Below, piece by piece: positions 16,332-24,319 of a stretch of DNA of 64,000 bases. Source of the stretch: Pseudomonas viridiflava (GTDB lineage: Bacteria > Pseudomonadota > Gammaproteobacteria > Pseudomonadales > Pseudomonadaceae); the NCBI RefSeq assembly GCF_900585905.1, contig NZ_UTVH01000091.1, forward strand, positions 120,155-184,154, given 5' to 3'. The notes below the pieces were generated by a model, which was not told the DNA's origin, did not search any database, and saw only the letters and a program-made list of their open reading frames with translations. The translations under genes were made by a program, and so were the position numbers. Every line of letters starts with the position of its first letter. The first letter of the stretch is position 1.

Positions 16332-17555
16332 GTGGACGCTGGACTCATGCCTCAAATACCCGACACCGCTGCGCAACGCCCGATGGCGATCACCCTGCAG
16401 GTGGTGTCCATCGTCATGTTCACCTTCATTGGCTATCTCAATGTCGGCATCCCGCTGGCGGTGCTGCCAGGTTACGTGCATACCGAGCTGGGCTTCGGTG
16501 CCGTGACCGCCGGGCTGGTGATCAGCGTGCAGTACCTGGCGACATTGCTGAGTCGCCCCTACGCCGGACGCCTCATCGACAGCCTGGGCCCGAAGAAAGC
16601 GGTGCTGTATGGCCTGACCGGCTGCGGCCTGAGCGGCGTGTTCATGCTGCTGTCGAGCTGGCTGCAGGCGTGGCCCCTGGCCAGCCTCCTCTGCCTGCTG
16701 ATCGGCCGCCTGGTGCTGGGCAGCGCCGAGAGCCTGGTGGGTTCGGGCTCCATCGGCTGGGGCATTGGCCGTGTAGGGTCGCAGCACACGGCCAAGGTCA
16801 TTTCCTGGAACGGCATCGCCAGCTACGGTGCGCTGGCCATTGGTGCGCCGCTGGGGGTGTTGCTGGTCAATGCCCTGGGGCTCTGGAGCATGGGCGTGAG
16901 CATCATTCTGCTCGCCGCGCTGGGCATCCGGCTGGGCTGGAACAAACAACCGGCGCCCGTCGTCCATGGCGAGCGGTTGCCGTTCATGCACGTGCTGGGC
17001 AAGGTCTTCCCCCATGGCATGGGCCTGGCGCTGGGCTCCATCGGTTTTGGCACTATCGCCACCTTCATCACCCTGTATTACACCAGTCACAGCTGGCCCA
17101 ATGCCGTGCTCTGCCTGAGCCTGTTCGGCGCGTCGTTCATCGGCGCACGCTTGCTGTTTGGCAACACGATCAATCGTCTGGGCGGTTTCAAGGTGGCGAT
17201 TGTCTGCCTGAGCGTCGAAAGCCTCGGTCTGTTGCTACTCTGGCTAGCGCCTTCGCCTGAACTGGCGCTGGCGGGCGCGGCACTGACCGGGTTCGGTTTC
17301 TCTCTGGTATTCCCGGCACTCGGCGTGGAAGCCGTCAATCTGGTGCCAGCTTCCAGCCGCGGCGCAGCGGTGGGCGCCTATTCGCTGTTCATCGATCTGT
17401 CGCTGGGGATTACCGGCCCGGTAGCGGGCGCCGTGGCCGCAGGCTTCGGCTTTGCCTCGATCTTCCTGTTCGCCGCCCTTTGCGCGCTGGGTGGTCTGGC
17501 CATGACGGTCTGGCTGCACAAACAAGCCAAGGCCCAGCGTCAGCAAAGCGTCTGA
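16332..17555 (+). CDS. MFS transporter, YhhS-like
   Basis: A 407-residue integral membrane protein with about twelve hydrophobic segments. The MFS loop 2-3 region SRPYAGRLIDSLGPKKAVLYG corresponds to the GxxxDRxGRR motif. The N-terminal sequence VMFTFIGYLNVGIPLAVLPGYVH resembles the YhhS/UPF0226 subgroup. The substrate is unknown. The start is uncertain: a GTG at 16332 or an ATG five codons later at 16347; neither has a clear SD. It stops one base before the convergent arfB. Confidence 0.8.
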   Translation: MDAGLMPQIPDTAAQRPMAITLQVVSIVMFTFIGYLNVGIPLAVLPGYVHTELGFGAVTAGLVISVQYLATLLSRPYAGRLIDSLGPKKAVLYGLTGCGLSGVFMLLSSWLQAWPLASLLCLLIGRLVLGSAESLVGSGSIGWGIGRVGSQHTAKVISWNGIASYGALAIGAPLGVLLVNALGLWSMGVSIILLAALGIRLGWNKQPAPVVHGERLPFMHVLGKVFPHGMGLALGSIGFGTIATFITLYYTSHSWPNAVLCLSLFGASFIGARLLFGNTINRLGGFKVAIVCLSVESLGLLLLWLAPSPELALAGAALTGFGFSLVFPALGVEAVNLVPASSRGAAVGAYSLFIDLSLGITGPVAGAVAAGFGFASIFLFAALCALGGLAMTVWLHKQAKAQRQQSV

Positions 17556-17969
17556 TCAGAAGTCGACCTTGCCGCGCCCTGCCTTGATCGAGCCGCGCTT
17601 GGTCTTGGACTCCAGACGTCGGGTTTTCGAGCCCAGTGTCGGCTTGGTCGGCCGACGCTTTTTCTCGACCTTGGCCGCATTGATGATCAGCTCGCTCAGA
17701 CGCTCCAGCGCATCGGCGCGATTCTGCTCCTGCGTCCGATACTGCTGCGCCTTGAGCACCAGCACGCCTTCACTGGTGATACGACTGTCGCGCAGTGCCA
17801 GCAGGCGCTCTTTGTAAAACGGCGGCAACGACGAGGCGTTGATGTCGAAACGCAGGTGCACCGCGCTAGATACCTTGTTGACGTTCTGCCCGCCCGCACC
17901 CTGGGCGCGGATGGCAGTCAACTCGATTTCGGCGTCAGGCAGATGAACGTTGTTGGAAATGACCAGCAT
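17556..17969 (-). CDS. arfB: Alternative ribosome-rescue factor ArfB (peptidyl-tRNA hydrolase)
   Basis: A 137-residue class-I release-factor-like protein. The catalytic GGQ is at residues 26-28 (AQGAGGQNVNK), followed by a long basic C-terminal tail rich in lysine and arginine. ArfB inserts this tail into the empty mRNA channel of stalled ribosomes and hydrolyses the peptidyl-tRNA. Length matches the family, and there is no codon-recognition domain. It is convergent with the MFS gene. Confidence 0.93.
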   Translation of the reverse strand: MLVISNNVHLPDAEIELTAIRAQGAGGQNVNKVSSAVHLRFDINASSLPPFYKERLLALRDSRITSEGVLVLKAQQYRTQEQNRADALERLSELIINAAKVEKKRRPTKPTLGSKTRRLESKTKRGSIKAGRGKVDF

Positions 17970-18079
17970 GGTGGTTTCAATCTTTAGAGTATTGGAGCCA
18001 GCTGATTGGCGAGAGGGACTGCCAGGGTTGGCAGGTCCATCGTCTCGCCGACAAGTTGGCTACTACACGGCGTGAATCA

Positions 18080-18871
18080 TTACTGGCGCATGCCGCGGCC
18101 ACTGACCAGCAGGCGAGCGCAGCCCAGGTACAGAGCGATGGTGGCGACGACCATGAACGCCAGGGCAATGCTGATGCGAATGTCCGAGACGCCAAGAATA
18201 CCGAAGCGGAAGGCATTGACCATGTGCAGCACAGGGTTGGCCATCGACACCGTCTGCCAGAACGGCGGCAGCAGGTTGATCGAATAGAACACCCCGCCCA
18301 GGTACGTCAGCGGCGTCAGCACGAACGTCGGGATAATCGAGATATCGTCGAAGTTACGCGCAAAAACGGCGTTGATGAAGCCCAGCAGCGAGAAGATCGT
18401 TGCGGTGAGGAATACCACGATGATGGTCACGCCCAGGTGGTGAACCTGCAAATCGGTGAAAAACATCGACAGCATGGTCACGATCACGCCTACCGCCAGG
18501 CCGCGCAGCACGCCACCGAGCACATAGCCGATGAGGATCGTGTGGGGCGAGACCGGGGACACCATCAGTTCCTCCACCGAACGCTGGAACTTGGCGCCGA
18601 AAAAACTCGAGACCACGTTGCCGTACGAGTTGGTGATCACCGACATCATGATCAGCCCGGGGACGATGTACTGCATGTAGGTGAAGCCACCCATGTCGCC
18701 AATCTGCCGACCTATCAGGTTACCGAAGATGACAAAGTACAGCACCATGGTGATCGCAGGCGGCAGCAGGGTCTGCGGCCAGATGCGCATGAAACGGCGC
18801 ACTTCGCGGTAGACGATGGTGTTCAGGGCGATCAGGTTGGGGCGCAATTCGGAAGGCGTCTGATTACTCAT
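18080..18871 (-). CDS. ABC-2 type transporter permease, YadH-like
   Basis: A 263-residue inner-membrane permease with about six hydrophobic segments and an N-terminal amphipathic stretch (YREVRRFMRIWPQTL). It is related to the YadH/NodJ group that exports polysaccharides, lipids or drugs. The ATG overlaps the end of the ATPase gene by 4 bases, so the two are translationally coupled. The substrate is not known. Confidence 0.88.
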   Translation of the reverse strand: MSNQTPSELRPNLIALNTIVYREVRRFMRIWPQTLLPPAITMVLYFVIFGNLIGRQIGDMGGFTYMQYIVPGLIMMSVITNSYGNVVSSFFGAKFQRSVEELMVSPVSPHTILIGYVLGGVLRGLAVGVIVTMLSMFFTDLQVHHLGVTIIVVFLTATIFSLLGFINAVFARNFDDISIIPTFVLTPLTYLGGVFYSINLLPPFWQTVSMANPVLHMVNAFRFGILGVSDIRISIALAFMVVATIALYLGCARLLVSGRGMRQ

Positions 18872-19800
18872 ATGGCCACCTTCGACAGGTTTTTTTCCAC
18901 CAGTGACACGAACAACTCCTCGAGACGATTGGTTTTATTGCGCAAGCTCAGCACCTCGATATTCTGTGCCGCCAGTTGACTGAACAGCGCGGTGATACCG
19001 ATGGTCTTGTCCACCTGCACTTGCAGCGTATGGCTGTCGATCAACTCGCAGGGATAGCCGATCAATGGCGGCGCCACCTGATGTTCATGCTTCAGATCGA
19101 GCAGAAAGGTTTCCACCGTCATCTTGTTCAGCAATTGCTTCATGCCGGTGTTTTCGACGATCACGCCGTGGTCGATGATGCCGATGTTGCGGCACAGCTG
19201 TTCGGCTTCTTCCAGGTAGTGAGTGGTGAGAATGATCGTGGTGCCCTGCTCGTTCAGCTCGGTCAGAAATGACCACATCGAGCGGCGCAATTCGATATCC
19301 ACACCCGCCGTTGGCTCATCGAGGATCAGCAGTCGCGGCTCGTGGATCAGGGCGCGAGCGATCATCAGGCGTCGTTTCATGCCGCCGGACAGCGAGCGCG
19401 ACGGTACATCGCGCTTGTCCCACAGGCCGAGCTGGGTGAGGTAGCGCTCGGCGCGCTCTTTGGCAATCTTCATCGGGATGCCGTAGTAGCCGGCTTGAGT
19501 CACGACGATGTCGAAGGCTTTTTCAAACTGGTTGAAATTGAATTCCTGTGGCACCACGCCAATGCAGCGCTTGAGCGCCGCGGGCTCTCGATCCAGGTCA
19601 TGACCGAAGATATTGACGGTACCGCCGGACTTGTTGACCAGCGTCGAGATGATACCAATGGTGGTGGATTTACCGGCACCATTGGGGCCGAGCAAGGCAA
19701 AGAAATCACCTTCGGCAACATCCAGATCGATACCACTCAGGGCCTGGAAACCGTTGCCGTAGGTTTTGGTTAGCTGGCGGATGGACAGAGCAGAACTCAT
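18868..19800 (-). CDS. ABC transporter ATP-binding protein, YadG-like
   Basis: A 310-residue ABC ATPase: Walker A GPNGAGKST, signature SLSGGMKRRL, Walker B LLILDEPTAGVD, and the switch histidine in ILTTHYLEEAEQL. The C-terminal extension after the nucleotide-binding domain is typical of the YadG/NodI class. It partners the permease encoded just downstream to form an exporter. The start MSSALSIRQLTKTYG at 19800 fits the family; six more residues are possible from 19818. No strong SD is visible for either. Confidence 0.9.
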   Translation of the reverse strand: MSSALSIRQLTKTYGNGFQALSGIDLDVAEGDFFALLGPNGAGKSTTIGIISTLVNKSGGTVNIFGHDLDREPAALKRCIGVVPQEFNFNQFEKAFDIVVTQAGYYGIPMKIAKERAERYLTQLGLWDKRDVPSRSLSGGMKRRLMIARALIHEPRLLILDEPTAGVDIELRRSMWSFLTELNEQGTTIILTTHYLEEAEQLCRNIGIIDHGVIVENTGMKQLLNKMTVETFLLDLKHEHQVAPPLIGYPCELIDSHTLQVQVDKTIGITALFSQLAAQNIEVLSLRNKTNRLEELFVSLVEKNLSKVAI

Positions 19801-19932
19801 ATCGAAAAAGACACCCATGAAGAAGTGGAGGAGATAGATGAGGGCTGAAACATGCTTTTACAACCACAGCGCAGGCCGCAATGGTGCGTGCCTGAGCCGG
19901 GCATGTACAGCTTGATTGGTTGATAGTAACTA

Positions 19933-20556
19933 TCAGCTCAACGCGGTCATCACCGCAGCGCGGTATGCAGGGCGCGCCTTGAGGCGCTCGTACCAGCTTT
20001 CGAGGTGCGGCATCGACGCTCGTTCAATCGGCATTTCAAACCAGGCGTAAATAAAGCTGCCAAGTGGAATGTCGCCCATGCCGAATTCGTCGCCGGAGAG
20101 GTAGGGCTGGCGGCTCAGGGCTTCGTCGGCCATGACCAGCAGACCCTGCACGGTCTTGATCGCGCCATTGATCTGGACCCAGTCCTGCTGCTCGGCCGGC
20201 GTGCGCAGAATGCCCCAGAACACGTCGCGAAACGGCCCGGCAAAGGTCGACGTGGTCCAGTCCATCCATTTGTCGGCGACCGCCCGTTGCTGCGGGTCGG
20301 CGCGATAAAGCGCCGAATCCGGCGCATGACGCGCGGCCAGGTAGCGCACGATGGCATTGGATTCCCAAAGCACGAAGTCGCCGTCTTCGAGCATCGGCAC
20401 CCGGCCATTGGGATTTTTGGCCCGGTACTCGGGGGTATCGACGACACCAAAGGCGCCGCCTGCGTCGAGGGCCTCATACAGCAGACCCAGTTCCTCGGCG
20501 ATCCACAGTGCCTTGCGCACATTGGACGAATTTTTCCGACCCCAGATTTTCAGCAT
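19933..20556 (-). CDS. Glutathione S-transferase family protein
   Basis: A 207-residue soluble GST. The N-terminal thioredoxin-like domain includes GRKNSSNVRKALWIAEELG (a serine near residue 10 probably activates glutathione), NPNGRVPMLEDGDFVLWESNAIVRYLA and the cis-proline VP loop. An all-helical C-terminal domain follows. The start at 20556 has AAGGAG 9 bases upstream; longer readings are unsupported. The substrate is unknown. Confidence 0.9.
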   Translation of the reverse strand: MLKIWGRKNSSNVRKALWIAEELGLLYEALDAGGAFGVVDTPEYRAKNPNGRVPMLEDGDFVLWESNAIVRYLAARHAPDSALYRADPQQRAVADKWMDWTTSTFAGPFRDVFWGILRTPAEQQDWVQINGAIKTVQGLLVMADEALSRQPYLSGDEFGMGDIPLGSFIYAWFEMPIERASMPHLESWYERLKARPAYRAAVMTALS

Positions 20557-20851
20557 GGGTTTCTCCTTGAAGTGGGCAACAGGATAGACGCTCAACCGTG
20601 GCAATTGTATGGAAATGCTGCGCGCGTGCGCGTCTGCCCGCGATTGCGCCAAATCAGGCAGTGAAGCTGTCAGCCAGGCGTCATTCGCGACCAGAGTAGC
20701 CTCGCCTCTGCCTATAGGCACAAGCCCGCCTCAGCGAACTCCCCTACCCTGCCAGGGTCACTATCCATGACTCGCTCGGGCAGATCCTTGACGAAACACG
20801 CCCCGGCTCTTGATAGTGGCTCCTTGCTGCTGTCATCACGGAGGATTACTT

Positions 20852-23299
20852 ATGCTGTTGCTGTGGATTGTGATTCTGGTTATCGGCGTGGCGTGGCTGG
20901 CCCATCGCCGGGTTGCGCCCATGCCTGCGCTGGGCGTGGTAGCCATTTACCTGCTGGCGATGGGGGCGTTCGGCCACTCGCCAGGCTGGGTGCTGGCCAT
21001 ATTCTGGATACTGCTGCTGGCAGTTGCTGTGCCGCTGGCGCTGCCGGACCTGCGCCGCAAGCATTTCTCCGCGCCGATGTTCGTCTGGTTCAGAAAAGTG
21101 TTGCCGCCCATGTCGGAAACCGAGCGCGATGCCATCGATGCGGGCACGGTCTGGTGGGACGGCGAGCTGTTCAGTGGTCGCCCAGACTGGGACCTGCTGC
21201 TGAGCTATCCCAAGGTCCAGCTGACTGAAGAAGAGCAGGCGTTCATCGACGGCCCTACCGAGGAGCTGTGCGCCATGGTCACGGACTGGGAAATCGGTCA
21301 GACCATGGACCTGCCGCCGCGTGTCTGGGAGCACATCAAGCAGCATGGTTTTTTCGCCCTGATCATCCCCAAAGAATTTGGCGGCAAAGGCTTCTCTGCC
21401 TATGCCCATTCGCAGGTGGCGATGAAACTGGCCACTCGCAGCGGCGATCTGGCATCCACCGTGATGGTGCCCAACTCTCTCGGCCCGGCAGAATTGCTGT
21501 TGCATTACGGCACCGATGAGCAGCGCAACCACTACCTGCCGCGCCTGGCCCGGGGCGATGACATCCCCTGTTTCGCCCTTACCGGTCCGCTGGCAGGCTC
21601 CGATGCCGGGGCGATGCCAGACACCGGCATTATCTGCAAAGGCCAATGGCAGGGCGAAGAAGTCATCGGCCTGCGCCTGACCTGGGAGAAGCGCTACATC
21701 ACCCTGGGCCCGGTCGCCACTCTGCTGGGCCTGGCCTTCAAGGCCTACGACCCGGAACACTTGCTGGGTGACGAAACCGATCTGGGCATCAGCCTGGCGT
21801 TGATCCCCACCGACACCGCTGGCGTCGAAATCGGCCGTCGTCACCTGCCCCTGGGCGCCGCTTTCATGAACGGCCCCAACTCCGGCAAGGATGTGTTCAT
21901 TCCGCTGGACTACCTCATCGGCGGCCAGGCCATGCTCGGCAAGGGCTGGATGATGCTGATGAACTGCCTGTCGGTGGGCCGCTCCATCTCCTTGCCTGCA
22001 GTGGGTACCGGGGCGGCGAAGTTCACCAGCCTGGTCACTGGCCAGTATGCGCAGGTGCGCGAGCAGTTCAACGTGCCCCTGTCAGCCTTCGAAGGCATTC
22101 AGGAATCTCTGGCGCGGATCGGTGGCAACGCCTGGTTGATGGACAGCGCGCGCATGCTGACGGCCAATGCCGTGGATCTGGGCGAAAAACCCTCGGTCCT
22201 CTCGGCGATTCTCAAGTACCACCTCACCGAACGTGGCCGCGAGTGCATTACCCACGCCATGGACGTGCACGGCGGCAAGGGCATCATCATGGGCCCGAAC
22301 AACTACCTGGGACGCAACTGGCAAGGGGCGCCGATTTTCATCACGGTCGAGGGCGCGAATATCCTTTCGCGCAACCTGATGATCTTCGGCCAGGGTGCCA
22401 TCCGTTGCCACCCGTTCGTACTCAAGGAAATGGCCCTGGCCGGTCGCACCGATCAGGATCAGGCGCTGCATGAGTTCGACACGCTGCTGCTCAAGCACAT
22501 CGGTTTTGCCGTCAGCAATGCGGCCAGCACCTTCGTGCTCAACCTGGGCTTCGGCCACTTCGAGCGGGCACCGGGTGATGCCCTGAGCCAGGGCTATTAT
22601 CGTGCGCTGAACCGTCAGGCAGCCGCGTTTGCGCTCCTGGCTGACCTGAGCATGATGCTGCTGGGCGGTGAGCTGAAACGGCGCGAACGGCTGTCGGCAC
22701 GATTGGGTGATGTCTTGAGCCATCTGTATCTGGCATCGGCCGCACTCAAGCGTTACCACGACCTGGACTATCCAGAGCACCTGCAACCGCTGTTTCGCTG
22801 GGCAATGGAAGAGTCCCTGGGCGAAGCCGAGCGCGCGCTCGATGAACTGCTGAGCAATTTCCCCAATCGCTTGCTGGGCGGGCTGTTGCGCGTCATCGTC
22901 TTCCCGCTCGGGCGTCGTCACACCGGGCCTTCCGATACGCTGGATGCCGAAGTGGCGAGTGTGCTGGGTCGTGCCAAAGGCGATCCAGCCCTGGAAGAAC
23001 TGCTCGCTGGCTGCTACCGCCCGCAATCGGCAGATGACGCAGTGGGCGCCTTGCAACACGCCAGCGATCTGTTGCTGGCCGCGCAGCCGTTGCATAAAAA
23101 GCTGCGCACGGCGGTCAAGGCCGGGCAACTTCAACCTGCGCCGGGCCAGTCGCTGATCGACGCTGCGCTGCACGCCGGTGTGCTGCAGCCTGACGAGGCG
23201 CAGACCCTGCAAGCGGCCGAGGCCGCGCGGCGCAAGGTGATCGACGTCGATGATTTCGACAAACAGGAGCTGACGCTGGCTGAAGGCAAGATCCGCTAA
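20852..23299 (+). CDS. fadE: Acyl-CoA dehydrogenase, FadE type
   Basis: An 815-residue protein of the large FadE class: two N-terminal hydrophobic segments (about residues 1-60), then the flavoprotein acyl-CoA dehydrogenase core and a long C-terminal domain. Core segments include CFALTGPLAGSDAGAMPDTG, LPLGAAFMNGPNSGKDVFIPL and DVHGGKGIIMGPNNYLGR. It catalyses the first step of fatty acid beta-oxidation, reducing FAD. The ATG at 20852 has GGAGG 8 bases upstream. It is followed 82 bases later by a small conserved gene on the same strand. Confidence 0.93.
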   Translation: MLLLWIVILVIGVAWLAHRRVAPMPALGVVAIYLLAMGAFGHSPGWVLAIFWILLLAVAVPLALPDLRRKHFSAPMFVWFRKVLPPMSETERDAIDAGTVWWDGELFSGRPDWDLLLSYPKVQLTEEEQAFIDGPTEELCAMVTDWEIGQTMDLPPRVWEHIKQHGFFALIIPKEFGGKGFSAYAHSQVAMKLATRSGDLASTVMVPNSLGPAELLLHYGTDEQRNHYLPRLARGDDIPCFALTGPLAGSDAGAMPDTGIICKGQWQGEEVIGLRLTWEKRYITLGPVATLLGLAFKAYDPEHLLGDETDLGISLALIPTDTAGVEIGRRHLPLGAAFMNGPNSGKDVFIPLDYLIGGQAMLGKGWMMLMNCLSVGRSISLPAVGTGAAKFTSLVTGQYAQVREQFNVPLSAFEGIQESLARIGGNAWLMDSARMLTANAVDLGEKPSVLSAILKYHLTERGRECITHAMDVHGGKGIIMGPNNYLGRNWQGAPIFITVEGANILSRNLMIFGQGAIRCHPFVLKEMALAGRTDQDQALHEFDTLLLKHIGFAVSNAASTFVLNLGFGHFERAPGDALSQGYYRALNRQAAAFALLADLSMMLLGGELKRRERLSARLGDVLSHLYLASAALKRYHDLDYPEHLQPLFRWAMEESLGEAERALDELLSNFPNRLLGGLLRVIVFPLGRRHTGPSDTLDAEVASVLGRAKGDPALEELLAGCYRPQSADDAVGALQHASDLLLAAQPLHKKLRTAVKAGQLQPAPGQSLIDAALHAGVLQPDEAQTLQAAEAARRKVIDVDDFDKQELTLAEGKIR

Positions 23300-23381
23300 C
23301 GATCCTGTCAGCCCGGCCACACAGCAGGCGCGTAGAGCTTTATACTCTCGCGCCTGTTTTTTTGTCTTTGAGGAATGCCCC

Positions 23382-23792
23382 ATGGCCGACGCCAATCTCG
23401 ACCACCAACTGAATCTGCTGGCCCACCTGCGCAGCATCCTGGTCGCACTGGGCGAGGCCGAACAGGTCCCCGAAGAAAGCCACGAGCTGTTCATGGAGCG
23501 CTTCGACGAGCTGCTCGCGCTGCTGCCTCAGGACCCCATCGAAAGCCAGTACCTGGGTCAGGACATTCTTTGCCAGGTGATCCAGCGTTACCCGCAGATC
23601 GCCCACCTCGTGCCCCGTGACCTGCTGTGGTTTTTCGCCGGCGATTGCCTGCATTTCATGCCCGACGAAGAAATCGCCCTCTACCAGTCGCTGGAAGAGC
23701 GCCGTTACGAAGCCGAGCAAAACGACGAGCCGTTCGACTGGAACCGCGAAAAGCAGCTGCTGGCCATGCCCTCGGATGGCAGCAAGCACTGA
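23382..23792 (+). CDS. Conserved hypothetical protein (PA2817-like)
   Basis: A 136-residue acidic soluble protein, MADANLDHQLNLLAHLRSI with a central LVPRDLLWFFAGDCLHFMPDEE. It resembles a small protein found downstream of the FadE-type gene in other Pseudomonas, but no function is known. GAGGA lies about 8 bases before the ATG. It has no signal peptide or membrane segment. Confidence 0.75.
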   Translation: MADANLDHQLNLLAHLRSILVALGEAEQVPEESHELFMERFDELLALLPQDPIESQYLGQDILCQVIQRYPQIAHLVPRDLLWFFAGDCLHFMPDEEIALYQSLEERRYEAEQNDEPFDWNREKQLLAMPSDGSKH

Positions 23793-23813
23793 GCGTCAAC
23801 TGGACAAAAGCTT

Positions 23814-23876
23814 TAGGAGCCAGCTTGTTGGCGAAGCGGCATGACTGACACCCTCTCGCCAACAAGTTGGCTCCTA
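23814..23876. repeat. REP-type palindrome
   Basis: The arms TTAGGAGCCAGCTTGTTGGC and GCCAACAAGTTGGCTCCTA form an inverted repeat of the same family as the one at 3172-3240. It lies between the ends of two convergent genes, a usual REP location. Confidence 0.85.
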
Positions 23877-23932
23877 CAGTAAAGCGAGCCCATCAGACAG
23901 TTGATTCTTGTTTGATGAGGTCCTGCGCCCCC

Positions 23933-24319
23933 TCAGCAACACCCGATCTGCACATCCTCACCCGCAAAGCGCACCGGCCACACCTTCAGCCGTTGCTCCG
24001 GGTACTCCAGGCAGCTGCCGTCGCTGAGCCGGAAATGCTGTTTGTAAAGCGGCGAGGCAATCACCAGATCGCCTTTGATACTGCCGATCAGACCACGACC
24101 AATGACATTGACCCCGGACTGCGGGTCGCGATTGTCCACCGCATACAGCTGGGCGCTTTCGCTATTGGGCAGGTAAAACAGCGCGACCTGCGCGCCTTCC
24201 AGCCAGACCACGACACCGGAATGGCTCACCAGATCATCCCGTGAGCACACGGTCCGCCACGCCGGGTCGATAATCCGGGCAGCATGGGGCTCAGTCTGGT
24301 GCACGATTGACTGGTTCAT
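23933..24319 (-). CDS. nirD: Nitrite reductase (NADH) small subunit
   Basis: A 128-residue Rieske-fold protein without the Rieske cysteine/histidine pairs, as is normal for NirD. It shows VFYLPNSESAQLYAVDNRDP-like spacing (here ALFYLPNSESAQLYAVDNRD) and SPLYKQHFRLSDG. It supports NirB in cytoplasmic reduction of nitrite to ammonium. Its start codon overlaps the nirB stop by one base (TGATG), so it is translationally coupled. Confidence 0.92.
   Translation of the reverse strand: MNQSIVHQTEPHAARIIDPAWRTVCSRDDLVSHSGVVVWLEGAQVALFYLPNSESAQLYAVDNRDPQSGVNVIGRGLIGSIKGDLVIASPLYKQHFRLSDGSCLEYPEQRLKVWPVRFAGEDVQIGCC

Noticed and set aside
22082..23494. 470-codon minus-strand open frame opposite the fadE gene
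   Set aside because: It is an antisense artefact of codon bias; the plus-strand frame has the acyl-CoA dehydrogenase motifs.
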